A stretch of 64,000 nucleotides of DNA from Curvularia sp. ZM96 (lineage: Eukaryota > Ascomycota > Dothideomycetes > Pleosporales > Pleosporaceae): NCBI GenBank assembly GCA_022457065.1, contig JAJGBQ010000001.1, positions 310,001 through 374,000 on the forward strand. Reading direction: 5' to 3'. Position 1 is the first letter of the stretch. Each line of letters opens with the position of its first letter. The translations under genes and the position numbers were made by a program. Shown piece after piece: positions 1 to 11,023 of the stretch. Below the pieces are notes generated by a model, which was not told the origin of the DNA, did no database searches, and saw only the letters and a program-made list of their open reading frames with translations.

Positions 1-2689
1 CCTTCTGCGCCACGGATGATACATGTCACGAGGTGTGTCATGATTCCGTTCGCTTCGGGCTTCAGAGTGCCAAGCAGGTCAGTGAGCGCTTGGAGGACTG
101 CAGGCCGGAAAGAGTCAGCTAGCACGGCAGAAGGTGCAAGGAGAAGATAGGCTTCTGTGAGCTCAATGGCTTTGCGGAGGGTTTCGTTGTCCATGCTGAA
201 GAGTGGGAGTAGATATTGGAGTAGATGGAGAAGCTCAGGTGGCGTAGGCTCTGGAGCTGACGGTGTTTGCGCGAGAATGGACGCCCACAGATCCAGTGCA
301 TCTTCCAGCAGGTAGACCTGAGTTTCTGAACCAGGCTCAATGGCGCTTTGGATGATTGGCAGGAAGGAGACGTGGAATGAGCGGGAGTCGGCCTTCATGG
401 CATTCGTCAAGCGAGAAAGTATGGTGAGGATCGCTTGCTTCATAAGGTGCTCTTCGCCGGATTGCTCCCATAGCGGGGGCAGGAGAGCAACAATGCTGTT
501 CGCGTATGGAGTAATCTGTTACGTCAGTCTCAGAATACATAGCAGGTAGATATCACTTACGTGATGTTCCATTCTCTCGACAATAAGACTGATGGTGTTC
601 AACAATGCCATCTTCGTTTCCGGAAGCTCAGCCTCTTGCACCAAGGCCATGAGCCTGTCGAGCATGGCTTGAGAGTACGGCAAAAATGCATCAGCCTTGA
701 ACTCCCATTCGTCCGCAACGGCGTGAAACTTTCTTCCAGCCGTGATTCGAACGACCTGATCATTGAGCGGGTCGCTCTTGTCGAGCAAATGTTGGAAAAT
801 CTGGTACACTATGGGTTTCTTCTCCTGTGCCATTTTTATGGTGATCCACTGCGAGATGATGATGGCAATACGACGGCGAATGATGTTGAAACCTGGTGTC
901 TGCTTGGTTGCCTCAACGACCAGAGTGTTCTCGAGGAAGGCGTCAAAGTCAACCTTGTCATGGAGTATGTCAGCCGCAAGACCGATGGCTGTATACACCG
1001 AGTCCTTGAACAAGATGTCCTCATTCTGCGGGGCTACGCGACGTTAGCTAAGGCCCACAACTGTCACATTTGGCCAAGTACTCACTCGCGACAGAATAGA
1101 AAACTTGGAGTAGTGGCTCGATGATCAAATCTTTGAAATTCTTTGCGAGATCTAAGAACAGCTTTTCGGCACAGGGTCGAATGGCGAACTCCCAGTCCTC
1201 TGCTCCCTCTTCCATCTTCTCCCATTCGTCGGGCTCTTCCTCCCACATGCGGAGGTCGCTGGGCCGGAAGACGAAAAAGCGCTGGACCAGTGCTGATATC
1301 ATCTCGCGAACCAGGTCGTCAGTGAAAAAGCCGGTCCGGACAAGTTGCATAGCTTGGTTCCGCTCATCCTTTTCTTGCTGATGCTTGTAGCGAAAGGTCT
1401 GGGTTGGATAGAAGACCATCTTTACACAGGCACGGATCAATAGCAAACCTTTGAGGGCGAGACGCTCGAGTATGGGTGCTTCGTCTTCAGCATCGCCGTC
1501 GGTGCCAACCTTGGCGCCTTCTATGGACGAAGAGCCCCAATTCTCGCCTACTTTGGAGACTAGGCTCCAGTAATCGCGTGCAAGATCTATCGAGTTGGGC
1601 AAAAGGACAAAGTCTGAGGGGTGGGTGGTGGCCATGGTGAGGTGAAGTTTAGAAAGTTGCATCAGATGCTTTCCAACCTTGTTCTGGACCTCCAGTGCAA
1701 GAGGAGAGTTCTCTGGGTTGACATATTGTAGAAACTCGCCCAGATGCGTGCGTGTTAGCGTCCAGAAATCCTGGATGTCTTTGTCCCTACCTGGAAATTC
1801 ATAGCCAGCAATCAAGAGTCGCCTGAGGGTCTTGATAGCGAGTAGGCTGTGGTCAATGCTGTCTATTGCACCGCCTTCGTCATCACCGCCGTCTCGAAAG
1901 AAGCCCTGCCATGCCTGTACCTTGTTCACGTATATCGTTCCTAGCACGTTGAAGATTTCGGGGGCGACTGATTGCAAACTCTGACGAGTGCGCAGTAACC
2001 GGCCTGTAAATAGTTCCTTTATGATGTATAGGAGGACGAGGAGCGCACGGGGAAGCTGCAACGGGTAAGCATTTGGTTCCGTCGAGGCGCGCAGTACGTG
2101 AAGGAGCTGCTGGAATAGATCGGGCCTGGGAAATGTTAGCCGTCTTGAGCAAGGAAAATGCTTAGCCCATGCTCACCAGTCGTTGGGAAACTCGAAGCGA
2201 ACAATCTTTGCGACGACCAAGGCATTCTGGAGGGCCAGCCGGGGATCCGCCTCATTGACGGCACTCTCTAGCAGGCGTGCTCGAATGGTGGCTTTGTCTT
2301 CTTTGGAAACGGCACTAATACAGTGTTAGGGAATGATTTGTTACAGCATGCGTAGAGAGATCGTACTTGGTGGCTGTCTTGCGCCAGTACTTGTCTATGC
2401 CGTTCTTCAATTGGATGATGGCAAGGTAGCGCACTTCGAGCGGAAGGGAGTGGTCGAGAAAGACAGACTAAAGGCTGTTAGGACTTCGTATTGGCCATGC
2501 TTTTTATTTTATGTGTACCTGGAGCAGAGGATAGAAGCCCTGGGTCTTTTCCCAATGCTGCAGCTGCTTGGTGCCGCTCTGGACCTGGGTTTGGTCTGTT
2601 GACGACGCCGAGCGCAGAACATGGAACAGAATACCCTCCGTCAAAGGGTTGGCCTCTCCAGGAACCTCGACCTGAAAGCTGGCGCTCAT
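1..2689 (-). CDS. KAP120: Importin-beta family nuclear transport receptor, importin-11/Kap120 type (5' part, C-terminus off the left edge)
   Basis: This is a karyopherin that carries cargo through nuclear pores under Ran-GTP control. I join six exons on the minus strand: 2519-2689, 2367-2467, 2177-2314, 1086-2125, 561-1033 and 1-515. All introns are GT-AG of 45-52 bp and all phases agree, giving about 812 codons in the window. The start MSASFQVEVP leads into an importin-beta N-terminal repeat (TDQTQVQSGTKQL, then LPLEVRYLAIIQLKNGID and YWRKTA), which I recognise from importin-11. The remainder is helical HEAT-like sequence with no gap. Family members are about 970-1030 residues, so roughly 150-200 residues lie beyond base 1. 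The exon 5 acceptor is set by frame: the upstream TAG site at 1034-1036 keeps the phase, while the CAG nearer the exon does not. PEX2 is divergent, 598 bp away. Confidence 0.9.
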
Positions 2690-3287
2690 ACTCTCGTGTG
2701 GGGGTGTGTCGTTTATGTAGATGTAGGTAGCGGTGGTGGGGCAGTTCCGGGCAGACAGTGCAGTTTAACTGGGAAGAAGACAGGAACAGGAACACGGAAT
2801 CAAAAGGAAATGTACTATAGAGTGTTTACAGTGAGTGACAAACGGGTCCCGAGGCCTGCTCACCCAGGCGGCAGTGAAGGTGAAGCCGCGGAGTGGGATG
2901 TGTTTGGTGTTGTAGAGGAAACAAATTCCATGCTGCCTCTCCCCGCGTCCCAGCTCGGACCTCCGAGACGCAACGAAAGGGCGAACGACGGCCAGGACGG
3001 TGGATTGATATGTATATGCATAACAGGTGGGTTTCTACTGATCGCCACAGCACACTGTGCCACTCTGATTGTTTGCACATGCTGAGGTATGCGGCTGCTG
3101 GTGTGGCGTGTGTCCTGCAGGGCTCAGGCGCGCATCGGCTATAGCCAACCTCGGCCCATTGCTATCACGCCCTGATATCACCACCAACAACACCACTTCT
3201 ACTCCATACTAATACCACCCCGACGGCTCTCCCCCTGCCACGCCTCCATCCGTCTTCTCTCGCCCGGCAGCCTTCCAATGCTTCCAG
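2690..3287. promoter_or_regulatory. Shared divergent promoter region, KAP120 / PEX2
   Basis: These 598 bases separate two head-to-head housekeeping genes and must hold both promoters. I see no clear TATA box. A pyrimidine-rich stretch precedes PEX2. An ATG at 3278, out of frame with PEX2, opens a 32-codon upstream reading frame that ends inside the PEX2 coding sequence. Confidence 0.5.
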
Positions 3288-4895
3288 ATGCACTCCGCAG
3301 ACTTCGCCGCCGCCCAGCAACGCATAGCAGCCCGCCGCGCCCAGCGCGCGCTCCAGCAGCGCAACCATCATGAGCCATCGCGTCCTGCCCGCGCCCTCGC
3401 CCGCCTCCCATTTCCCCTGAGTACCGTCTCGTCGGCAGGATTCAGCGTCTGGGACGCAATCAAGGGCCGCTCGGGGACGCGTCCGGAATTCCGCGTTGGC
3501 CAGGTCGATGCCGAGCTGCTCGATGAGGAGCTGCTGACGCTGCTCAAGGATCAGGTCGGCGAGGGCCTCAAATACTTTGGATCCCACGTCACAGACAACT
3601 ACTCAGCCGAGATACTGCTGGTACTACGCGCCATCCTGTGGAAGCTGAGCATCTGGGACCAGAACGCCAGCTATGGCGCCCATCTACAGGGGCTGCGCTA
3701 TACCGACGCCCGCAGCAGCGCCCCCAATCGCCCACCACCAAAACCATGGCAAAAGATTGCCTATGGCGCCATCACTGTCGGCGGGAGATATGCGTGGACA
3801 AAATGGGAAGAATACCTCTTGTCTGCCTCGGAAGACTACACAAGGCCAGAATCAGCGCGGCTTAAGCTCTTAGGGAGATTGAGTGAAATGGCAGGGAGCG
3901 CACACGACATACTTGGTCTGTCCAGTTTCCTCGTCTTTCTCGTGGACGGGCGATATAGAACGATCACAGATCGTCTCCTCCGGTTACGCCTCACGCCCTC
4001 CTCGCACTCGACGTCACGCGAAGTCAGCTTCGAATACCTGAACCGCCAGCTCGTCTGGCATGCCTTTACCGAGTTTCTGCTCTTCCTCCTCCCGCTCGTC
4101 GGCATATCCCGTTGGCGTCGCATTTTGAGCCGCACCTTTAAGAAACTCCGGGCGACTCTGTTTTCCCTCCTGGGCAAATCCAAATCGTCCTCGACCGACG
4201 ATGACGACGAACAAGGCAAAGCATCAGGCGAGCTAGGCTTCCTCCCAGAGCGCACCTGCGCCATCTGCTACCGCGACCAGAATCCTACCACGGGCAGTGA
4301 AGCCGACATTATGGCCTCCTCAGCCGGTGGCGGCGGCGTCGTCGGCAGCGCTGCAACCGACATCACCAACCCCTATGAAGCCATCCCCTGCGGCTGCATA
4401 TACTGCTTCGCCTGCCTAGCACAACGCATTGCCAACGAAGAAGGCGAAGGCTGGACCTGCCTCCGCTGCGGCGACCTCATCAAAGAATGCCGCCCCTGGA
4501 ACGGGGACATCATCGAAGAGCAACCGCGTCCTGCGCCCATCTCCTCGCACACCGACGAACACGAGCGCCCCAACACCGCCAAATCCGTTGGCTTCGCTGC
4601 TGCCGCCGAAGACGACACCGACACTGAAAAGGCCGGTTTACTCCAGGAAGTAGATCCCATGCCTGAGCAAGACGAGCATGAGCACGATTCTTTCCTCGGC
4701 CCATCCACAACCACACAAGCCCGCGCCCTGGACCTCGGCGAATCACTCTTTACGGAAACCTCGGAGTGGGCGCGCGCTAGCGAGGACGATTCCAGCAGCA
4801 GTAGTAGTGGTTCCCGAGACGAGGATGACCAGAGCGAAGAGTACGACGAGGATGAGCAGGAAGAAGGCGAGGAATTGGGCTTTTACGATCACTAA
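3288..4895 (+). CDS. PEX2: Peroxin-2, peroxisomal RING-finger ubiquitin ligase
   Basis: Pex2 is one of three RING peroxins (Pex2/10/12) in the peroxisomal membrane that ubiquitinate the Pex5 import receptor for recycling. The gene is intronless and encodes 535 aa. The Pex2/Pex12 amino-terminal domain spans about residues 50-290, with the family-typical LDEELLTLLKDQVGEGLKYF and hydrophobic segments such as FLLFLLPLVG. The RING is at about 323-393: CAIC, a long spacer of about 40 residues rich in Gly/Ala, then CGCIYCFAC and CLRC. The position usually occupied by His in C3HC4 is Cys here. The C-terminal 140 residues are acidic and Ser-rich (for example EDDSSSSSSGS), longer than animal Pex2. The start at 3288 fits the conserved N-terminus, although an out-of-frame ATG lies 10 bases upstream. 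Confidence 0.93.
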   Translation: MHSADFAAAQQRIAARRAQRALQQRNHHEPSRPARALARLPFPLSTVSSAGFSVWDAIKGRSGTRPEFRVGQVDAELLDEELLTLLKDQVGEGLKYFGSHVTDNYSAEILLVLRAILWKLSIWDQNASYGAHLQGLRYTDARSSAPNRPPPKPWQKIAYGAITVGGRYAWTKWEEYLLSASEDYTRPESARLKLLGRLSEMAGSAHDILGLSSFLVFLVDGRYRTITDRLLRLRLTPSSHSTSREVSFEYLNRQLVWHAFTEFLLFLLPLVGISRWRRILSRTFKKLRATLFSLLGKSKSSSTDDDDEQGKASGELGFLPERTCAICYRDQNPTTGSEADIMASSAGGGGVVGSAATDITNPYEAIPCGCIYCFACLAQRIANEEGEGWTCLRCGDLIKECRPWNGDIIEEQPRPAPISSHTDEHERPNTAKSVGFAAAAEDDTDTEKAGLLQEVDPMPEQDEHEHDSFLGPSTTTQARALDLGESLFTETSEWARASEDDSSSSSSGSRDEDDQSEEYDEDEQEEGEELGFYDH

Positions 4896-5631
4896 TGTCT
4901 TTCCTTCCCTTCTTTTTTTCTTCTCTCTCTCTTCTTTCTTCGAATTTAGTTCGGTTCGGACATAGACGACGATGACCGCCTTTCTCGCCATTGGTGAGAT
5001 CGAAAAATGGGGAACAGGGGACACGACGCGTTTTACCATTTTTCTCATCCGCTTTTCTCTTCTGCTCCAAAGTCCCTGGCTGATGTTGTTTCGTAGGGAC
5101 TTTGGGTTCTTTTGTTTCGCATCTCTACATGTATATCAAAGCTTAGTTAGCAAACCCCCAGATTAAACGTCATTAATGCAAGATACCCCTGCTTTAATTC
5201 ACTCCTTTCATTTTTGACTTCTTGAGACTGAGGTGACGATTGATTTGTATGTGATTTATCAGGCGAGTAAACCAGTATGAACTTTGTCCTTGATATTTTC
5301 TTAGATCAGCGGCTTTGGTTCCATCTTCTCTGTCACCCGGAGTTTCTGTCCGCCTGACTGTTCTGACGCTCTGATATATCGTATCGTAAATTGTGTACCA
5401 GAGTACGATACTAAACCTGTCCGCTTTTGCATTCTCCGCCTCCCCAGCCCTGTGTGACCTCGGGCAAGACAAGAAACAGACGGGGCCTTCTCGCCCTTGC
5501 TGCGTAGCGTAGTGAAGCCTCAATGTGAGCAGTTTCAAACCTTTTTTTTCCAACATGCGTGGGAAATGTGTGCCCCCTCGGCCCTAGTCTCATATAAACA
5601 TATCCAGATAGCGCAAACCCTCCTCTGATCC
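4896..5631. other. Convergent intergenic region, 3' ends of PEX2 and the BuGZ-like gene
   Basis: No gene is supported here. A C/T-rich tract (about 4896-4945) directly follows the PEX2 stop and is likely 3'UTR. The rest should hold both 3'UTRs and polyadenylation signals. Confidence 0.4.
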
Positions 5632-6712
5632 TTACGTCCGCATGAACTCTGCAAATCTTGGCAATGCCGCCATCTTCTCTTCTGGACTCGTCGTCTCGGC
5701 AAAGAAGATGAGTCGCTGGTTCTTGTCCTTTTTGCTCTTCTTTTCTTCCTTGGGCGCTGCCTCCTTGGCAACTTCGTTGATGAGATCGTCGACAGAGTTG
5801 GAAATGTCGCCGTTTTGGCCAGGAGGGAAGGCGCCAGGTGGCGGTGCACCAAAGCCTGGTCGAGGAGGAAGGGCGCCAGGCTGGCCTGGTATGCTGCCTG
5901 GTCGTGTCGGTATGGCGGGATTGGCGGGTGCAAAAGGCTGCGGCACGCCTTGGGGCGGGTATGCAGCGCCAGGTGGGAAGGCTGCAGCGGCGCCAGGAGG
6001 TACGCCAAAGGGCGGTTGGACGACGGGTGGTGTCTAGCAAACTGGTCAGCCATATCCCTACTATCCAACTCTATACATGTACATACTTCATTCTGCACAG
6101 GCTCCACTGGCGGCGGAACAACTCCGTTCTTGCGGTCCTCTCTGAACTTGGCCGCCCTCGCCTCAATGTCTTCTAGACTCTCATTGATCTTGGGCCGCTT
6201 GTGGGGAGCTGCCGCTGCGTTGCCGTACAAGCCACGCATCGGGTTACCTGTTAACCGCGCGCGCTCTTGCTCCTCTGCGAAATGTGTTTGCGTGACTTCC
6301 TGGTTGTGCTTGTCTATCAGCTCGGCGGGAACACCTTCCATACCGAAGATCTCAAGCTCAAGACCTTGGCGCCCCGGTTTGGCATTCTCGACGTGCGTGA
6401 GGTTCTCCTTGTGGACCTGGTTCATGTGCACGGAGAGACCTGGTCAGCTGTTAGCAGGGGCGCCGGATTCGAATATCACAGCGGACCAGCATACCTCCGG
6501 CAGTGTTCAATCGGCGTCCACAGCGGTCGCATTTGAAATGTTTGGCTTTTTGGTGGGAGATGAGAATCTTGAGGTCGTCAAAGTCGCGCTCGCAGTAGTA
6601 ACACCATGGTCGCTGCGAAGGGTTAGTGTGTGTCGTGTTTGCGATTTGCACGTGGTATGCTGACCTCTAGCTTCTGGACCAGATCTGGGTACCTCTTGCG
6701 CTTCTTCGTCAT
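5632..6712 (-). CDS. C2H2 zinc finger protein, BuGZ/ZNF207-like
   Basis: There are four exons: 6665-6712, 6495-6612, 6087-6439 and 5632-6033, giving 306 aa. After the basic start MTKKRKRYPD come two adjacent C2H2 fingers: C20, C23, H36, H41 (PWCYYCERDFDDLKIL) and C44, C47, H60, H65. They are followed by the signature run VHKENLTHVENAKPGR and LELEIFGMEGVP. This arrangement is that of animal ZNF207/BuGZ, a spindle and kinetochore protein that binds Bub3 and is also tied to splicing. The C-terminal half is Pro/Gly/Ala-rich and low complexity, as in BuGZ, and ends in a helical segment (SVDDLINEVAKEAAPKEEKK). I did not find an obvious GLEBS-type Bub3-binding motif, so a Bub3 role is not shown. The gene is in tandem with the UCH gene upstream. 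Confidence 0.85.
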
Positions 6713-7179
6713 GACTGCGATTTGTCGTGATAGCGCGGGGGAGGGGAATCGAGTGTAGTCACAATCGCGGTCGGGAACGTCGCTGGAGGTGAAGCTCCAG
6801 GACTCGCGAGCTAGCCTAGCGCGTGGTGGTCCATGCGCAGCCATCTCAACTTTTCTTCCTCAGACGCCATTTTCCTCTTTCCAACATCACTTGGGCCCAC
6901 GTCAACAAGCCTTTAAAGCGAGGTCAATTGATTCATGTATACCCCGATCGTTGTAAACTTTTATAGAACGCAACCTGCACATCAGCCACTTGGTCTACGA
7001 CACTTCTACAAGTCCCCTCGGGGAGCATCCCACAGCCTCGCGTCTTGCTTGGTTGTGGTGCATGCGGCTGTACTCGAGTACGTGCATTCTCTGTTGCAAG
7101 AGCAAAACACAGGTTCTTCATAGTTCACACTTTGTCGCTCTTCGGAGGCATCCTACGGCGAGTGTGACTCCAAGATCAC
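6713..7179. other. Intergenic region between the BuGZ-like gene and the UCH gene
   Basis: This holds the promoter of the BuGZ-like gene and the 3'UTR of the ubiquitin hydrolase, both on the minus strand. No further feature was seen. Confidence 0.35.
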
Positions 7180-7978
7180 CTACATTCCAGCGCCCTCAAC
7201 CAAAGCCATGAGGCTGAAGTTGACATTGTCAGCTTCAAGGGCCACCATCTTGCGGATGACGTTGAGACACGTCTCCCCAAGGGCGTCTTCACCTGATGGG
7301 AGAGCACCAAGATCAATGGGACGCTTCCGGTCTCCGTCGAGTTGGTAGAGGTGGCCGCTTCTAGACGACTTAACAAAGGCAATGTAGTGATAATCCACCT
7401 CTTCTTCAGCGTTGGTTGGCGCGTCCGTACTGCCTTTAGCTGCTACTTCAGCGTATGCCTTTTCCAAATGCTCATCACTCTCCAATGCCTCCGCCAGTTT
7501 GTCGGTATCAGTCGTTAGGGCTGTATTGAGCACCTTGGCAAACATTGAATCGCACTCTGAACATGTCAGCTGTGTTTCATCACCAATCAGTCTCATCCAC
7601 ACCTATCTTCTTCCTCGCTTGCCCGTTGCACACAGCATGCAGAATTGCATACAGACCACATGCGTTGTTTATCGTCTGTCTGAAAAACACCACATCGTCA
7701 CTCTGCTTGGAGGCCTGGAAGTTCTCGAGCTTGGCATCCTCATTCTCGACCTTTTCCTCATACGTCCCTGTCGTCGGAAAGATCAAGATCAGGCCATATA
7801 CCGGCCGTGGCAGCAGTCCGAGTAGGTCAGCGTCATCCAACGAAAGCACGTCTTGAAACTCGAGCGACGCAGATAACCCGAGGCTGTGCGCAAGCTCCGT
7901 GAATATCTCTGGGCTTGACTCAAGCGGGATGAAATGCTTGCTATATGTCTGCGCGGATTTTGTTTTCTCTTTGGACAT
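7180..7978 (-). CDS. Ubiquitin carboxyl-terminal hydrolase, UCH (peptidase C12) family
   Basis: This is a deubiquitinase that removes small adducts from the ubiquitin C-terminus, comparable to yeast Yuh1 and human UCHL3. Two exons (7603-7978 and 7180-7556), joined by a 46-bp GT-AG intron, encode 250 aa. The catalytic set is complete: Q101 and C107 in QTINNACGLYAI, H182 in DYHYIAFV and D199 in LYQLDGD. The N-terminal fold markers FIPLESSPEIF and LLPRPVYGLILIFP align with UCHL3. ATG 7978 is the first Met in frame; the frame stays open further upstream but without an ATG. Length and architecture are normal for the family (about 230-250 aa). Confidence 0.93.
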
Positions 7979-8607
7979 TTCTGATTTAGGTAGCGTTTTG
8001 GGTATCGCGTCGAGTGCTTGGATGCAGAGCTTTAGTACTCGTTGTTCTAACCTTAATGTGGCATCTCTCCGCCTACACCAACTGGTCACGTGTCGTAGAA
8101 ATGAACCGTGTAGTTATGCAAATATTCGAAACCAGCGACAGCGCATTCGTACCTCTTTCTATAACGATCAAGAAAATACATTGGAGGACCCTATTCTAAA
8201 CAAATATTTTGCATCCATCATCCATAGAACACAGTTTCTCGTGCTGTAGTCAAGACTGGGAAGAAGTAAGTGCACCGTTCCTCATCTCTCTATCCGCCCA
8301 AAGATCGTTTGCCAACAATCATTCCCCGACTTCATGGTTCCTATCATCTCTTCACGTCTAACGAGCGCTGATCATACTCCGCGGTACCCCGGATAAAGCA
8401 CCGAAAGCCTATCCAGCCACGACACTTCAAGCCATTCACAGCCAATCGTCACTTCAACGCCCATGCCCCGCTGCTTTTCGATGTACACAGAACAGATCAC
8501 ACCCAAATTCATACAATCCTTGTGATGAAACTCCAGACACCTATACCACCACGTCACATTCTTTTAGCCTAGTCGTCCCAGGCTACTGGATCCCTGTCCT
8601 ACACCAT
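7979..8607. other. Intergenic region upstream of the UCH gene
   Basis: This contains the promoter of the minus-strand UCH gene and the 3'UTR of the small gene that follows. I see nothing else. Confidence 0.35.
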
Positions 8608-8973
8608 CTAGGCCTTCCCTTGCGCTGCGTGGCTATGCTCTTCCCAGTGTACCTTCTTGTTGATTCCATTGGCCGTTGCAACTGGTTGCGATGACGTGTC
8701 ATAAGCTCTTGACTGAGCTTGAAGAATCTGTTGGTCGATTTTGCGCTCGATGCATTTTGTCAGTGTATCGAGGCCTTTTTTTAGTCCGCCGCCGGGGCTG
8801 CTGTATCGCTTTTTGCATTTTGATGAGGCTGAGGGGTTTTCCTGGGATGTTGTAGGTTGAGGTTGGGATGATGAGGGTTGTTGGTGGAATGTGGAAGAGT
8901 GCTCTTGGTATGCGGTGGGTTGGTAGGGTTGGAGTGCGGTGTTGGTTGCCAGGACGAGGGCTTGGGAAGCCAT
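8608..8973 (-). CDS. Small hypothetical protein (121 aa)
   Basis: This is a single-exon frame starting MASQALVLATNT. I do not recognise a family. The middle (residues about 18-50) is Gln/Ser/Pro-rich. It is followed by a basic CKKRY segment and a short predicted amphipathic helix, LDTLTKCIERKIDQQILQAQ, then KKVHWEEHSH near the end. There is no signal peptide or membrane segment. Support for a real gene is a good TATA-like box (TATATAAA read on the minus strand at 9034-9041), 61 bp upstream of the ATG, and a compositionally protein-like C-terminal half. It may be a small regulatory or stress protein; no function is assigned. Confidence 0.5.
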   Translation of the reverse strand: MASQALVLATNTALQPYQPTAYQEHSSTFHQQPSSSQPQPTTSQENPSASSKCKKRYSSPGGGLKKGLDTLTKCIERKIDQQILQAQSRAYDTSSQPVATANGINKKVHWEEHSHAAQGKA

Positions 8974-9901
8974 TCTGAAGATCTGTAGAGGGTTTTTTGT
9001 ATTTATGTAAGGCGAGGATGTATTGTATATCAATTTATATACAAGTGATATGTTAAAGCAATCTAGTTGTTAATAGAGGGAAGGGTTAAGTTGGCGACAG
9101 CGTTCTTATGTAGACTGTGCTTGTCTGCCTTACCGCTGCCCGTCTTACTTCCTACGTCTTCATGCCTCAACTGATCAGGAATTTCGTGCGATAGACTGCG
9201 GCGATGTTGCGTTGTTTGCGTACCCGCTGACTGTGGCTGAGTACGCGCAATCGCGTCTGCGTACATACTCAGCCAATCGGATGCTGACACCGAAGTCTAT
9301 GCGTCGCTCAAAAAGGCTAACAATGTGGCCTTACGTATGCTGTTAGAACTCATGCCCAAGTTCAGGTGATTGCCGTTGATAAGCCTTTTCATGTGTCGTT
9401 ACGTTTGAGGTTCTGGGCAATAATGATAGGGTCTTCTGGTTTTCCACTACCTACCTAAGATTGGCCGACGCGCAGGGCTGGCATTTATAAAAATCACTCG
9501 AGTTATAGAACAAGCATTCGACTGGTGATTTGTTCAGTAAACCGTGGAATGTCAAGCTTTCTGATGCGACTTAAGCGTTCTGACGCAATTGTAGTCAATG
9601 CCGGCCAAAGACGCTCGTAGACAACGTCCCGTACGGTATTGCAAAGCGAATATCCTGCATTCCGATCTTGTTCTATCCGAAAACTAAACCCCTTCCCAAG
9701 GACTATTGACAGTGAAGATTTAGATTTCTTGACCTATCATACGAAATCTGAGTCGTTATTCGGAATTGGGATATAAAAAGGCTGCCGTGGGTCTCGAGCA
9801 GCATCATACTCAGGCCATGCTTCCGCTGTATCGTCGCTGGCATGACAATGTAGAGGCCTACTTGGTATCAGCCATATTGAATCATGATATTTCCGATCTA
9901 C
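8974..9901. other. Intergenic region between the small protein gene and F-box gene 1
   Basis: This holds the TATA-like promoter of the small gene at 9034-9041 and, at its right end, the 3'UTR of the minus-strand F-box gene. Short open frames here have no recognisable content. Confidence 0.35.
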
Positions 9902-11023
9902 TTACATCAGCATCAGTTCCAACTGCAACTTTACCTTCCGTGCTTGCACCTTGACTATCCTCAAGGCGACGTCTTCGAAGAACGCAGGCAAAAAGATAGC
10001 CAGTGTCATCTTCTTCAGGTGAGGAAAACGTGCTTTGCGCGTCCCCAGGTTGACTAGTTGCGATAAACACTGTGCCTCATCCGAATGCATCAAATTTCGC
10101 TCCGTTGGGTTTAGATTGCCCACCGCAACCACGTGACGCAGGTACAGCGTGCGCAACGAGGATGGTAGACATGATGGGGCGAGGTCCAGGCTTCTCAGGT
10201 TGTCGTCTTGCCTTGGTCTATGCAGACACATGGTGTCGATCTTGAGATGTTCAAGGTGAGATTGCTTAAGTATTTCTCTCGCATCAAACGCATCACTGAT
10301 TTCTAGATCGCCCTCATACATCTGGTCGTGATTTAGATCGTTGTACCCAAATCTGAAAGAGCGGAGACTTTTCTCAAACGCATGCTTGAAAGCATGGACT
10401 AGGCACCGAAATGCTGGACCGTTCAATGTACTTGCATCGGGCATCTCGTAGTCGCTGTGCAGGCTCAGACTTCTCAAGCTACCAAAGATACCAGCAAATT
10501 TCCAAAGCTCGTTGCAACGTTCCCACCAGGTCTCAGGGTGGGAAAAACACAAGTCTAGGCTGGTGATAGAGGTGTTGGTGAAAGCCCAATTTGCGGGACT
10601 GGGTCGGGTGATATGTCTGGGTGCTATACCTGAGAGCCCCAATTCTTTAATTGATGGCAACTGCAAGATAGGCAAAACATGCGACAGCCTCCAAGTCGTG
10701 ACGTCTAGATCCAGTTTGCGCATACATGGGAGACGCGTAGCAAGACATAGCACATCGCCGGAGTCTTCTGGAGTTGCTAGATAGAGCTCCTGTGAGTATC
10801 GTGACAACTCATTGTCAACTTCTATTGTGTGTAGAAACTTTCTTTTGTTATCTTTCGACAATATCACCGAATGATACAGGTATGACTCTGTGAGGCGATG
10901 GAATTTGCGTGATACCAAGGATAAGCTGAGAAGATCATGATAGTGAGAACCATGACGGCCTGGCAATGGTTTGGCAGCTTCAGAGATGACGTGATCGAGA
11001 AGTTCCTCAGGAAGTTTATCCAT
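9902..11023 (-). CDS. F-box protein (373 aa)
   Basis: The single-exon frame begins with an F-box: MDKLPEELLDHVISEA, followed by LLSLSLVSRKFHRLTESYLYHSV (residues about 1-55), the segment that would bind Skp1 in an SCF ubiquitin ligase. The rest contains leucine-rich stretches (MRKLDLDV, SIKELGLSGI, SITSLDLCFS, LRSLSLHS, HLEHLKID, LRTLYLRHV) spaced like irregular LRRs, the usual substrate-binding part. ATG 11023 is chosen because the frame upstream has no ATG. The C-terminus (VQARKVKLQLELML) ends in a short hydrophobic strand. The substrate is unknown. The second F-box gene is divergent, 724 bp away; the two are not close paralogues by eye. Confidence 0.75.
   Translation of the reverse strand: MDKLPEELLDHVISEAAKPLPGRHGSHYHDLLSLSLVSRKFHRLTESYLYHSVILSKDNKRKFLHTIEVDNELSRYSQELYLATPEDSGDVLCLATRLPCMRKLDLDVTTWRLSHVLPILQLPSIKELGLSGIAPRHITRPSPANWAFTNTSITSLDLCFSHPETWWERCNELWKFAGIFGSLRSLSLHSDYEMPDASTLNGPAFRCLVHAFKHAFEKSLRSFRFGYNDLNHDQMYEGDLEISDAFDAREILKQSHLEHLKIDTMCLHRPRQDDNLRSLDLAPSCLPSSLRTLYLRHVVAVGNLNPTERNLMHSDEAQCLSQLVNLGTRKARFPHLKKMTLAIFLPAFFEDVALRIVKVQARKVKLQLELMLM

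Noticed and set aside
5815..6663. 282-codon frame antisense to the BuGZ-like gene
   Set aside because: Runs across exons and introns of a well-supported gene on the other strand and has no domain.
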